DNA of 64,000 nucleotides from Acidocella aminolytica 101 = DSM 11237 (GTDB lineage Bacteria; Pseudomonadota; Alphaproteobacteria; Acetobacterales; Acetobacteraceae), in NCBI RefSeq assembly GCF_900129125.1, contig NZ_FQVJ01000021.1, forward strand, positions 1 to 64,000, read 5' to 3'. This document shows positions 19,920 to 29,923 of the stretch, one piece after another. The position numbers and the translations under genes were made by a program. Position 1 is the first letter of the stretch. The number at the start of each line of letters is the position of its first letter. The notes under the pieces are model-generated. The model was not told the DNA's origin, ran no database searches, and saw only the letters and a program-made list of their open reading frames with translations.

Positions 19920-21773
19920 TCAGCCTCCCTTCGACTTAGCACGGCTGCCGAGGCGGGCCCACCAATGCTCTGCCGCACCGCCAATGCCTTGCGGGAACAG
20001 ACTAACGATAACAATAATTGCAATCCCCAGCAGCATTGGCCAGATCGTTGTTGCTGCCTGAAGATAATCGCGCAATCCAGTGTAAACCAGCGCGCCAACC
20101 ACAGGAGCCGCCATAGTCTGAATACCACCAAGCAGTACGATAATTAACGCATCAATAGAATGAGACACGTTGATATAGGTAGGAAATACGCTACCTTTGG
20201 CAAAAGCAAACAGCCCACCTGACAGTGCTGCAAAGCCGCCGGAAATGGTAAAGGCGACGTGTCGTACAGGTCCGACCGGAATGCCAGATGCAGCTGCACG
20301 AGCGGATGCATCACGGGTGGCACGTAATGCGAAGCCGAAAGGCGAGAATAATACACGCCGTAAAACCAGAACACCACCTGCGCACAGCGCCAGAACCAAC
20401 GCATAGAAGGCTGTGGGAGAAGCAAAAACGCCGTCTGGCCAGAGATTCAGAATGCCATTATCGCCACCGGTGAAGCCGGTCATCTGCGTGGCCAGTGCCC
20501 AAATCACCTGCGCGAACGCAAATGTCAGCATGGCGAGATAGATGCCCGACAAGCGGATCATGAAGCTTCCCACCAACGCAGCCAGAATGGAAGCGGTCAC
20601 TACACCGAAAACAATAGACTCCGACATCGGTAAATTCCAGGAAGAAGCCGAAAGTGCCGCACCATATGCTCCAATTCCAAACCAGGCCGCATGACCAAAG
20701 CTCGGCATACCCCCAGGTCCCATGACAAAATGGAGGCTGGCAGCAAACAGCATTGCGATCAGCGCATCCTGCATGATGCTTAATACATAACCCGTGTCAA
20801 AGGCTGGCACCAACGCGGCGGCGATGAAAGCTATCACCCCAAGCCCAATAACCAGCTTGGTGGCGCCCTCTACTAGCTTCGGTAGATCGCCCATAGCGCG
20901 CCCACCTTTGCCCGCTCGTCCTAACAACCCATTGGGCCTGAGAACAAGCACCACAGCCATCACGGAAAACACCGCAACCATGACATATTGAGGAATGATG
21001 ATGGCGCCGAATGTTTGGAGAACCGCAATGAGGACACTGGCCAGGAAGGCCCCTGTCACACTGCCGAGCCCACCGATCACTACGATGACGAACGCATCAG
21101 AAACGGCGGAAAGCGCCATCTGCGACGTAGCCGCGACCTGCGGCAGTGACAGCGCACCGGAAAGCCCCGCTAACGCTGCTCCTAAGCCAAATACCGTAGT
21201 AAAGAGAATATTCTGTCGAATGCCAAGCGCCCCGACCATTTCACGATCTTCCGTCGCGGCGCGCACCAAGGCGCCCCAGCGTGTTCGGGAGAATAGCAGC
21301 CACAGCGCCAGCAGCACCAACGGGCCAACCACCATCATCACTACCGAGTAAACCGGAAAAGGATGGCCAGAGACAGAGATTGTCGCCTGCATCCAAGCCG
21401 CACGAGGTAGCGTGACAACGCGTGTCCCCCACAGGAGCTGAACGACATTCCCCGCGATTAGCACCACTCCGAAGGTAGCAAGAAGCTGATATAATTCAGG
21501 CACTCTGTACAAGCGGCGCAAAATACAGATTTCAATAAGAACACCGAGAACGCCGATGATAGCCGCCGTGACGAGGCAGCCAAGAGTGAACCCGAAAATC
21601 GTCTGCGGCAAATGCGATAGAACAACCCAACCAACATAGGCGCCCAGCATATAAAGGCTGCCATGGGCAAAATTTACGACCCGGGTAACACCGAAAATCA
21701 CGGTCAACCCGGCCGCCACCAGGAACAGCGACGAAGCTGTCCCCAATGCGGTCAAGATTTGAAAAAGGATCAT
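19920..21773 (-). CDS. Fused LivH-LivM permease of a branched-chain-type ABC importer
   Basis: A 617-residue inner-membrane protein made of two permeases normally encoded separately. The first half (about 1-290) is LivH-like: GLTVIFGVTRVVNFAHGSLYMLGAY near residue 20 and a GxGxxxG-rich C-terminal loop. The second half (about 310-600) is LivM-like: GMPSFGHAAWFGIGAYGAAL and the EAA-like ATRDASARAAASGIP. The start at 21773 is chosen because the first residues MILFQILTALGTASS match LivH beginnings and the longer frame would overlap the binding-protein gene. The fusion would fix 1:1 stoichiometry of the heterodimer. Confidence 0.9.
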   Translation of the reverse strand: MILFQILTALGTASSLFLVAAGLTVIFGVTRVVNFAHGSLYMLGAYVGWVVLSHLPQTIFGFTLGCLVTAAIIGVLGVLIEICILRRLYRVPELYQLLATFGVVLIAGNVVQLLWGTRVVTLPRAAWMQATISVSGHPFPVYSVVMMVVGPLVLLALWLLFSRTRWGALVRAATEDREMVGALGIRQNILFTTVFGLGAALAGLSGALSLPQVAATSQMALSAVSDAFVIVVIGGLGSVTGAFLASVLIAVLQTFGAIIIPQYVMVAVFSVMAVVLVLRPNGLLGRAGKGGRAMGDLPKLVEGATKLVIGLGVIAFIAAALVPAFDTGYVLSIMQDALIAMLFAASLHFVMGPGGMPSFGHAAWFGIGAYGAALSASSWNLPMSESIVFGVVTASILAALVGSFMIRLSGIYLAMLTFAFAQVIWALATQMTGFTGGDNGILNLWPDGVFASPTAFYALVLALCAGGVLVLRRVLFSPFGFALRATRDASARAAASGIPVGPVRHVAFTISGGFAALSGGLFAFAKGSVFPTYINVSHSIDALIIVLLGGIQTMAAPVVGALVYTGLRDYLQAATTIWPMLLGIAIIVIVSLFPQGIGGAAEHWWARLGSRAKSKGG

Positions 21774-21795
21774 AGACGCTTTCCGCTCGCCTCTC

Positions 21796-23004
21796 TCAGC
21801 TCTTCGGGCGCAGTTTTTCCACAACCGAATCAGGCGGCAGAACAGAAGCGCCATCGACATAACGGAAATCGACCATTGTGCCCTTCCCGCCTTTCTTTGC
21901 AAGCTTACCAACAAAGGCGCCGAGCGTGCTCTGATGGTCGATCGCACGATACTGGCATTGACCAAACGGTGTCGGGAAAGTTACGCCCGCAAATCCCTGC
22001 TCAAGTTCCGCCAGAGACAGCCCCTTGCTACGCCCAACACCGGCAGCGATTGAGTGGATCAACGTGTAACCAATTACCGCCCCCCAATCCGGATCATCCT
22101 TGAAATGGTTTTTGTACATAGTCACAAAAGCCTCATTACCGGGCGCGGTATAAGCGGCGCTAGGATAGCCCGTGACAATCCATCCGTCCGGTGTGTCACT
22201 ACCAAGAGAGTCCAAATATTCTGGTTCACCAGTCAGCAAAGAAACAACGGATCTGTTCTTAAACAGACCAGTCGTGTTACCCTGGCGGACAAAGGCAACA
22301 AGATCCGACGCGAAAGTGGCGTTGAAAATCCCGTCAGGTTCGGCCGCGGCCAGCGCCGCAACGGTTGCCGAAGCATTGATCTGATCGAGTGTTGGCCATT
22401 GCTCGGCCACGAAAGTCACATCCGGCCGCTTGGCTTTGAGCAATTTCTGGAAGGTTTTCACAGCCGAGGTGCCGTAGGAATAATTCGGTGCCACCGTGGC
22501 CCATTTGGTCGCTGGAAGCTTGGCTGCATCGTCGATCATCATGGCTACGAGCATATAAATGGACGGCGTCAAACGGAACGTATTGGCATTGCCATCCTGC
22601 CAGGTTAGCTCATTAGCCAAAGCCTCGCTGGCAACGTATAGAGTGTTGGAATGCTTTGCAAAGGAGCTAAGTGCCAAGCCAACATTTGAAAGGAAACCGC
22701 CGGCAAGAACATTTACGCGATCACTTCGGACCAGTTCGGTCGCCGCACGGATTGCATCTTGAGGGTTGGCACCATCATCTTTGGTGATCAGCTTTAACGG
22801 CCGGCCAGAAACACCCCCTTTGCTATTGATTTCCTCAACTGCCATGACCATCGCGTTGCGATAGGGCATAGTGAATGTGGGAAAAGCCGCGTAGCTATTG
22901 ACCTCCCCAATCAGAATTGGATCTCTACTGGCCGCCCTTGCAACATAAGGAACAGCCAGGGACGCTGCCGAAGCAGCCATAAGATGACGACGCGTAAAAC
23001 CCAT
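21796..23004 (-). CDS. ABC transporter substrate-binding protein (Peripla_BP_6, branched-chain type)
   Basis: A 402-residue binding protein with a Tat-like signal (TRRHLMAASAASLAVPYVARA) and a mature sequence starting near ASRDPILIGEV. It has the type I periplasmic-binding fold features AVEEINSKGGVSGRPLKLI, DDGANPQDAIRAATELV and ANELTW. Family members bind amino acids, aromatic acids, amides or urea. It is the first gene of the importer operon and is preceded by a 360-bp leader holding the predicted NicR operator. The expected cargo is nicotinate, by context only. Confidence 0.88.
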   Translation of the reverse strand: MGFTRRHLMAASAASLAVPYVARAASRDPILIGEVNSYAAFPTFTMPYRNAMVMAVEEINSKGGVSGRPLKLITKDDGANPQDAIRAATELVRSDRVNVLAGGFLSNVGLALSSFAKHSNTLYVASEALANELTWQDGNANTFRLTPSIYMLVAMMIDDAAKLPATKWATVAPNYSYGTSAVKTFQKLLKAKRPDVTFVAEQWPTLDQINASATVAALAAAEPDGIFNATFASDLVAFVRQGNTTGLFKNRSVVSLLTGEPEYLDSLGSDTPDGWIVTGYPSAAYTAPGNEAFVTMYKNHFKDDPDWGAVIGYTLIHSIAAGVGRSKGLSLAELEQGFAGVTFPTPFGQCQYRAIDHQSTLGAFVGKLAKKGGKGTMVDFRYVDGASVLPPDSVVEKLRPKS

Positions 23005-23363
23005 AAAAGCCTCCGCAAAAAAAGCAAAAAACGGGAGAAATCGGCGCTCAGTTTTTACACTCGCGCCACCCAGAGGAAAGACTGGCAGGACACATCTGGA
23101 CGCAAGGCATCAAAGATACCGAGACACCCGTCCTACTCTTTACGAGCATTTCTGCAGAACCATGCTCAACATGAAGACTGAGCAGACACAATGATATCAG
23201 CCATGTGTCCAGCCCAATTTATAGACGAATTAACGTTCTACTGAGACTACCCGGCAAGAGATAAACATCTCAGCCCAAAGATATGCAGCCATACCGCCCC
23301 CAAAAATGCTGGAACTCACCCAATAGATTATCTATCCGCTCGAAGGAGCGGCCAGAGCATATT

Positions 23364-23405
23364 ATTTGTATACGAATGAGTAGCTCCCCCTCCAGCCTTC
23401 GTCAA
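23364..23405 (-). promoter_or_regulatory. Predicted importer-operon promoter with a second copy of the NicR operator sequence
   Basis: ATTTGTATACGAA at 23364-23376 is identical to 17659-17671. On the minus strand TTGACG (23400-23405) and TACTCA (23377-23382) are possible -35 and -10 elements, 17 bp apart, and the operator begins directly after that -10. The promoter elements are weaker than at nicC, and the distance to the substrate-binding protein start is long (about 360 bp). Confidence 0.6.
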
Positions 23406-25032
23406 CAATCAATTTCGAGCCTGGGAAAGTTTTTTAACAACCAAACCCAAAAACGCATAAATCGCGTGCAAAGGCAGCGCAGACGGGCGCCAAAACGCTT
23501 AAATTTTTATCAAAGGCATCTGTGTAACATGCATTAATAGACAGCCACTTCCTAGGGAGCAGTCAAAGAAAGGCGACGATTAAGCTATGCGTCTGAACAG
23601 CCGTATCTCAGCGTTTTCCTCAGGCAGCTTGGCTCCCGGAACCGCCAGTCCTATTAGATCGAGAAGCAGCATCACTGTCGCGCCGCGACGCACTGAAAAT
23701 GCCTCGTAAAGATGAACGGATTAGCTAAGCAACAGGAGACGCACTGCTATGCCGTCCCATTGACAGGGGACCTTGAAATCTTCGCAAATCAAAGGATACT
23801 GATCTAAATCCTCAAATTGTGCATGTGCTAGCGTTCGTTGTTTTTTTGCAGCTATACAAACATTACTACACAGGACATTCAGGATTAGAGATCAAAAATC
23901 CGCAACAAGAGTAAACTTGGGACTGCTCTGAAGAATGAGATAAATATTTACCACTCTCTGATATGGAATCTTGCACGCCCTGTCCGAATCGATGAAACGC
24001 CGCCCTGCTATTTTTGAGAGCTTATATTTAAACGCCTCCACACTGAGACCAAAGATGTAACTTTAGCGCGCTTTTTCAAATAGGACCGCTACTTTAAGCC
24101 CAAGCCCCCTTTGCCCGCGAATGGATCCAAACCATGCTTGAGCAGGAAGACCGCATGCAGGGATATACTTTGGGCCAGACGAGGGGCGCCGTGACACCTG
24201 GAATGAAATCTATTGGTAGCTCCAGCCCGGCACAGCATGTTGCTAACCCATCAATTTATTTCTGAGATTGATCTGTGCTGGCTTCAAAAGATCATTATCT
24301 GCGACAAGCGCAAAGCCAGCAATGCCGCCCAAATGGGCTGGCTAGCCGGGAAGACCCTGACAAACGAAAAACCACCGCTGGCCGCGGGAGGTGACACCAC
24401 CACAGACATAGTCTCCTTCTGTATGGACAAAGCGCCTCCCAACCGGCAACGTCCCCAGCCAATTGCAGAATGTTAGGGTTGCCGAGTTGCCTGACTTAGT
24501 TGCCTCGTTCTAGGTCCCAGGCTTCGCGGTGGCACTAATCCATAAAGGAGAGGCGGCAAGAGAAGGACTTATCGCAGTTGGGGGCCCCACTACCTCTTCG
24601 TCCTTGCAACGGTCTGAATACCAGGCGGATCAGGGAAGAAGGCGTCTCACATTTGCCTCGGCTACCACAAAAGCAGGGGCGGCCGCGGCCATCGCCTGGG
24701 GCAGCAAATATATTATAATGATGACTACGCCGTCGTCATGGCTGCCTCGTCTCGTAACCTCCTGATGCCTGCCATCTTGACCTCAGTGTGGCTGTATTTC
24801 GAGACATCGGACAACAATACACACGCAAAGATTGTATGCCATGTTAACACTAAAACGTCGTCAAGCGGCCAACCAGCATGAGGGATATCTATTTGAACAT
24901 CGCCCATCGCAGATTGACGCTAACTAGGAAAGTATAGCGAAGTTGCTCTGGACATCATGGCAGATTCTGGCCGATGCGACGAGAACGCGCATCTTTGCCA
25001 AGCTAGGTTCAGGTCTTGGCATCCCAACGAGG
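23406..25032. other. Gene-poor region of about 1.6 kb
   Basis: No frame here has recognisable motifs, a good start and sensible composition. Short plus-strand frames exist (for example 44 codons from 24134 and 78 codons from 24529), but none looks like a known protein. Composition is more AT-rich and irregular than the flanking operons, which suggests decayed genes. No tRNA-like fold was noticed. Confidence 0.4.
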
Positions 25033-25776
25033 ATGGTACACAAACCCCTCATGGTCCCGTTCAAGCCAATCCTCGACAAAGACCCGGCACTCGCAAACGC
25101 GCTGATCCTCAAAGCGACGCTTCTTACCTTCGATTATATCGAGCAGCACGGCCCGATCGGTTTAACCGCCACCAAAGCCTTGAAACGATATTTCGTGCAA
25201 TGGGCTGCAGAGGCTTTTGCCTGGCCAAATTACACGGCCGCTGAGCTATATGCCGTCAACAAGGTGCTAAACGAGGCAGATTTTCCGCCACTGAGCGTGT
25301 TACATGACGTCCTGCTCGCGGCTAAGCTAGCAAGGCACTACAAAGACACAATGCGAATGACGGCCAAGGCCAAACTCTTGCGTGAAAAGCCGGGCGAATT
25401 ATGGGAAGTTTTAGCCACTACGCTGCTCTATACCATTGATCACCGCCAATATACCGGCTTCGACGACGCCATAATTGGTAACTGGGATGTCTTCCTGAAT
25501 GTTATCAACGTCGAAGCAGACCATGCGGTGAGCGAAGAGCGGCTATTTAAGCTATTGTTTGGCTCTACAGAAACTGATATTTGGATCGCGGATTACAGGC
25601 TGGCTTCCACATTCTATCTCAATATCTTGCGGCCCTTATGCTGGGTAGGTTTGTTGGCCGAGCATGAGGTTGGTGAGGGCTTTAGCAAACGAGCGGTCTA
25701 CACCAAAACATCACTTTGGCCGGCTGCCTTAAAACTAGGAACGGACCAGTACTTGCGCCCAGCAACACGACATTAA
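25033..25776 (+). CDS. Hypothetical protein, about 247 residues
   Basis: An open frame with good coding character but no family that I recognise. From the ATG at 25033 it reads MVHKPLMVPFKPILDKDP; the frame is also open upstream to a TTG at 24943, so the start is uncertain. The protein is soluble and helix-rich with many aromatic residues (FVQWAAEAFAWPNY, LLREKPGELWEV, TGFDDAIIGNWDVFLNVINVE) and no signal peptide or membrane segment. It stands alone between the gene-poor region and the DUF1003 gene. No function is proposed. Confidence 0.55.
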   Translation: MVHKPLMVPFKPILDKDPALANALILKATLLTFDYIEQHGPIGLTATKALKRYFVQWAAEAFAWPNYTAAELYAVNKVLNEADFPPLSVLHDVLLAAKLARHYKDTMRMTAKAKLLREKPGELWEVLATTLLYTIDHRQYTGFDDAIIGNWDVFLNVINVEADHAVSEERLFKLLFGSTETDIWIADYRLASTFYLNILRPLCWVGLLAEHEVGEGFSKRAVYTKTSLWPAALKLGTDQYLRPATRH

Positions 25777-25988
25777 GTTCCGCTACGGAAGCAATCGGCA
25801 AACTGGTTTTGGGGAAAGTCGGCCAAAACGAAGCGGCCGCTTTTGTTGAAACGCAAAGAATTGGCCACTATTCATCGTCAATCGGGTACCGAGCTAATAC
25901 CTCGTTGCAGACGCAAGGCTTTCCATAACGACATTTCCATTACTTTGATTGCTTCGTCACATTTTCTACAGATTTATATAAATGTCCC

Positions 25989-26516
25989 TCAGCCGTTGCT
26001 ACTGACAACTTTGTGGTGCAACTCTATCGTCATTTTCTCTATTCTTTCACTTAGCTCATGTACAAGTTCTGTTAGTTCAGTATTCTGCTTCAACAACTCT
26101 ATAAGCTGTGCCGTCTGCTGTGCAGCGATGGCCTGACGTTGCTCTGAAGCGTCGGCCAGTGCCTCGCGATGATGGGCTTCTGCTGCCGAATCCAGCTTGT
26201 CCCGGTCAGCTTGACGCGTTTGGGCAAGAAGGATCAGGGGCGCGGCATAGGCGGCCTGAAGACTAAACATTAGGTTCAAAAGAATGAACGGATATGGATC
26301 GAATTTTGTCCAACCCATCATGTTAATGAGAATCCACAGGGCCACGACGGCGGTCTGAGCAATCAGGAAGGTCGGAGTACCAAAGAAGCGCGCAAAGGTC
26401 TCGGCACGTTGCCCGAACCAGTCGTCACCGAATACTGAAGATGCATGATGCGTCGGCCAGTGAAAATGTCTGCTTGGTTTGGGAAGTAATGGCTTTCCGC
26501 GAGTTTCATCTGTCAT
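25989..26516 (-). CDS. DUF1003-family membrane protein
   Basis: A 175-residue protein with two transmembrane helices (about residues 48-70 and 82-103) around the phrase FILLNLMFSLQAAYAAPLILLAQTRQADRDK, which is the DUF1003 signature. The C-terminal 70 residues form a charged coiled coil ending in ERIEKMTIELHHK. AAGGGAG precedes the ATG at good spacing. It lies 111 bp downstream of kdpE on the same strand and may be carried on the kdp message. The biochemical role of the family is not established. Confidence 0.85.
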   Translation of the reverse strand: MTDETRGKPLLPKPSRHFHWPTHHASSVFGDDWFGQRAETFARFFGTPTFLIAQTAVVALWILINMMGWTKFDPYPFILLNLMFSLQAAYAAPLILLAQTRQADRDKLDSAAEAHHREALADASEQRQAIAAQQTAQLIELLKQNTELTELVHELSERIEKMTIELHHKVVSSNG

Positions 26517-26627
26517 GCATTCGATCTCCCTTGTTACTGTTCGCCAGTATCCCTTCTCAACAGCGGTGCCGTTTTCGACAGTCTCAGTTGGATGGTTTTG
26601 GCTGCATGAACGGCTCTGTGACGAAGG

Positions 26628-27305
26628 TCAGGTATCGTCGAGGAGGCGGTAGCCTACCCCTGGTTCGGTGACGATCAGTTTTGCTGCTCCTTCGCCCAGA
26701 TGCTTCCGGAGCTGACCAATATAGACGCGCAAATACGCAACGTCCTCGGTATGGGCTGGCCCCCATAGAGCAGTAAGAAGCTGGCGATGAGTGAGCACCC
26801 GGCCACGGTTGCGGACTAGCAGAAGCAGAAGCGCATGCTCTTTCTTGGTGAGCGGCAAAGGAGCATCACCGCGATGTGTGGCATCGTGCATGATGGTGAG
26901 ATCTGCCACATGCAGCGCTTCGGCTGGCGGTGTAGAGGCTCCAGTGCGGCGCAGAGCCGTCCGGATGCGGGCCAACAATTCGCCCAGCGCAAAAGGTTTT
27001 TCTACATAATCATCGGCGCCGTTATCAAGCGCCGCAATCTTCTCCGCTTCGCGGTCTCGGGCCGAGAGGACGATCACAGGCACAGACGAGAATGCACGCA
27101 AACGGCGCAGCACCTCTTGCCCGTCCATATCTGGCAACCCAAGGTCCAGAAGCACCAAGTCAGGTGCCTGGGCAGCAGCCTGGCGTAGAGCTTCGACGGC
27201 ATTCTCCGCACGCAGCGGCTCGTAACCCGCAGCGGTAAGGGCAGGTGTCAGGAACCGGTGGATCTGCGGTTCGTCATCGACAACCAGAATGCGGCCGGAG
27301 ATCAT
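26628..27305 (-). CDS. kdpE: Response regulator of potassium transport
   Basis: A 225-residue OmpR-family regulator. The receiver domain has the acidic pair DDE at residues 10-12, the phosphoacceptor Asp in LVLLDLGLPDMDG (about residue 55) and Lys in YVEKPF. The C-terminal winged helix (about 130-225) has LTKKEHALLLLLVRNRGRVLTHRQLL and the VYIGQLRKHL recognition helix. It overlaps kdpD by an ATGA junction. KdpE activates the kdp promoter upon potassium limitation or osmotic stress. Confidence 0.95.
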   Translation of the reverse strand: MISGRILVVDDEPQIHRFLTPALTAAGYEPLRAENAVEALRQAAAQAPDLVLLDLGLPDMDGQEVLRRLRAFSSVPVIVLSARDREAEKIAALDNGADDYVEKPFALGELLARIRTALRRTGASTPPAEALHVADLTIMHDATHRGDAPLPLTKKEHALLLLLVRNRGRVLTHRQLLTALWGPAHTEDVAYLRVYIGQLRKHLGEGAAKLIVTEPGVGYRLLDDT

Positions 27306-29917
27306 GCTGCAGGAAGTTCCAATGTGATGACCGTACCTGGCAAACCATCTGCGGGTAGATCCAGTCGCGGGCTTTGTGCCGAGATGCGTCCATCCATGGC
27401 TTCCGTAAATGCTTTGGCAATAGCGAGGCCAAGCCCTGTACCCGGTGCGACACGATCACCTCGGCTGGCACGGAAGAAGCTATCGAAAACAGCTTGCAAC
27501 TCAGTCGGGACTATACCCACCCCTTCGTCGGCCACGCTTAAGCGCACATTACTACCCTCGCGTTGGGTGGAAATGCTAATTCGGCTGCCAGGTGGAGCAT
27601 ATTTAACTGCATTGTCCAGCAAGTTGACCAGAACCTGTTCAAGCAGCGTGGGGTCGGCCCGTACATGGGTGGCGTCACGCGCGACATTGAGGGCTGTATA
27701 AAGTGCACCCGGCACACGGGCAATAGCGGCCTCTGCTATGGCCTCTAGTGACAACCTCTCATGCTTTATGTCCAGCGCTCCTGCTTCAACCCGAGCCATG
27801 TCGATAATATTGGCTAGGAATTTGCCCATTCGGGCAGCATCCTGAATTATGGCGGCCAGCAGGTCGGCGCGAGTTGCCTCGCTCAGCACTTCGCCAGAGG
27901 CTGCAAGTGTTTCGGCCGCCCCGCGTATGGCAGTGAGGGGGGTGCGCAGATCATGACTGAGCGACGAGAGCAAGGCGTTACGAAGCTTCTGGCTGTCCTG
28001 ATGCGCCTCTGTACGGGCGGTTTGCAATGCCAGTCGGGCGCGTTCCAGAGCCAGGGCGGTTTGATCGGCCAATGTCACCAGGGTTTGCACAGTAGGTGCG
28101 GGCGGTGGCGTATCTGCGCGGGCGCCTAGTACCCCCACGACTGTACCATGGCCGCGAAGCGGGAAGAAGCGCCAGGGCACGGATGGCAAGGTAGCGGTAC
28201 CGGTCCCGGTTTCCATATCATGCGTTAGGCACCATTCAGCAGCAGCCTCAGCGGTTTCGTCTAACTCAGTACCGGCAGGGCGGCTTGCCTCAGGCGTAAG
28301 TGCGCCATTATGTGCCAACAGTACAATGCCCGCGCCAGTGATAGCAGTGGTTTCCTCGATGGCCGTGTTAAGAATATCGGATAATGTGACGGCACGTGAA
28401 AGGCGCTGTCCGAAGAGCGAGATGCGGCGTAGCGCCTCTACTCTTGCGGAGGCAGTGGCAGCCTCCTTGCGGACGCGCCCTGCCAAAGTGCCGGTGACAA
28501 TTCCCACCAGAAGGAATACGGCAAGGGCAACCACATCGCGCGGGTCGGCCACTGAAAAAGTATACAGCGGCGGCAGGAAGAAGAAATTCCATAAGAAGAA
28601 GCCAACTATGGCAGTGAATAATCCTGGCCCGCGCCCCTCTCGACTGGCCATGGCGGCAATGAGCCCCGTGAAGATCAGTCCCATGGCTTCTTGCGGTAGG
28701 ATATCCTTTAACGCCGAGCCGCTGAAGGTAATGGCGGCAAGCAGAGCCGCTGCCCAAAGATAAGTAGTCCAGTTGCCCTGTGGGAGGGGATCAGGACGTT
28801 GCGGCGCTGCGGCGGGAACGGGCACGAAATGCAGCGTATAGGCCAAGGCTTGGCGGGTCAGCGCTTCGGAAAAACGCCGTCTCGGCCAGCGTCCCCGCGC
28901 GGCGCGGCCCACAACGATATGGGTGATGTTCTGCGCCGCTGCGTAGTCCATCACAGCGCGCACCATATCCGGTGCTGATTGCGTGACCACATTGCCTCCA
29001 AGCTGCACGGTAAGGTCCAATGCAGCCTGGACTTTTGAATTATCATCCGTACGTTCAATGTAGAAACTGGTAAGCGGGGCGCGCAGGGCCTCCGCCAAGC
29101 GTGCAGCATGACGCACAACGTTGGAGGCAGCGTCATCCGGCCCAATAAGTGCCAGCACCTTCTCCGCGACGGGCCAGGGACCAGGGATCGCAGACGAACG
29201 CATATAGCGCGTTACGTCCTTGTCAATCCGCTGTGCTGCGCGACGCAAGGCAATTTCACGTAAAGCTCCAAGGTTGCCTTCTCGGAAAAAGCCTTCCAAG
29301 GCTCTTGCGGCAACGTCGGGGCGGTATACAAAACCTTCCTGCAGCCGGGCGCGTAATTCAGCAGGGGGCAGATCAATCAGTTCGATCTCATCTGCGATAT
29401 CCAGCACCGTATCTGGAACTGTCTCTCCAACTCGTACGCCGGTTATGCGGGTGATTTGATCGTTGAGACTTTCCAGATGCTGGACATTCACAGTGGTCCA
29501 AACGTCGATACCTGCATCCAGTACATCCAGCACATCTTGCCAACGTTTAGCATGACGCAGTCCAGGGGCATTGGTATGGGCCAGTTCGTCCACCAGTAAC
29601 AAGGCAGGGCGACGCAGCAACGCAGCGTCTAGATCGAACTCCGCCAATGTTTGACCACGATAAGGAACATTGAGGCGGGGGAGTTGCTCAAGCTCACCAA
29701 TCACCTCTATCGTGCCAGCACGTCCATGGGTCTCGATCAGCCCCGCTACGACATCCACCCCTTTCTGGCGTTTAGCGTGGGCGGCGGTAAGCATCTCCCA
29801 GGTTTTGCCAACGCCGGGAGCAGCCCCGAGAAAGATTTTTAAATGGCCGCGTTCGCTACGTTGCGCATTTGCCAGCAACGCATCCGGATCCGGGCGGCCA
29901 TCATTTTGATTTGCCAT
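27302..29917 (-). CDS. kdpD: Sensor histidine kinase of potassium transport
   Basis: An 871-residue KdpD. The N-terminal region carries the KdpD-specific Walker A motif GAAPGVGKTWEML and a following Walker-B-like LLLVDELAHTNAPG, then a universal-stress-protein-like domain (about 240-370). Four transmembrane helices follow around residues 390-480, a GAF domain about 510-630 and the kinase core with the phosphoacceptor His in LSSLSHDLRTPLTAI and the ATP lid GTGLGLAIAKAF. The start lies six bases after the kdpC stop. Length is slightly short of the Escherichia coli protein but all domains are present. Confidence 0.95.
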   Translation of the reverse strand: MANQNDGRPDPDALLANAQRSERGHLKIFLGAAPGVGKTWEMLTAAHAKRQKGVDVVAGLIETHGRAGTIEVIGELEQLPRLNVPYRGQTLAEFDLDAALLRRPALLLVDELAHTNAPGLRHAKRWQDVLDVLDAGIDVWTTVNVQHLESLNDQITRITGVRVGETVPDTVLDIADEIELIDLPPAELRARLQEGFVYRPDVAARALEGFFREGNLGALREIALRRAAQRIDKDVTRYMRSSAIPGPWPVAEKVLALIGPDDAASNVVRHAARLAEALRAPLTSFYIERTDDNSKVQAALDLTVQLGGNVVTQSAPDMVRAVMDYAAAQNITHIVVGRAARGRWPRRRFSEALTRQALAYTLHFVPVPAAAPQRPDPLPQGNWTTYLWAAALLAAITFSGSALKDILPQEAMGLIFTGLIAAMASREGRGPGLFTAIVGFFLWNFFFLPPLYTFSVADPRDVVALAVFLLVGIVTGTLAGRVRKEAATASARVEALRRISLFGQRLSRAVTLSDILNTAIEETTAITGAGIVLLAHNGALTPEASRPAGTELDETAEAAAEWCLTHDMETGTGTATLPSVPWRFFPLRGHGTVVGVLGARADTPPPAPTVQTLVTLADQTALALERARLALQTARTEAHQDSQKLRNALLSSLSHDLRTPLTAIRGAAETLAASGEVLSEATRADLLAAIIQDAARMGKFLANIIDMARVEAGALDIKHERLSLEAIAEAAIARVPGALYTALNVARDATHVRADPTLLEQVLVNLLDNAVKYAPPGSRISISTQREGSNVRLSVADEGVGIVPTELQAVFDSFFRASRGDRVAPGTGLGLAIAKAFTEAMDGRISAQSPRLDLPADGLPGTVITLELPAA

Positions 29918-29923
29918 ACAGCT

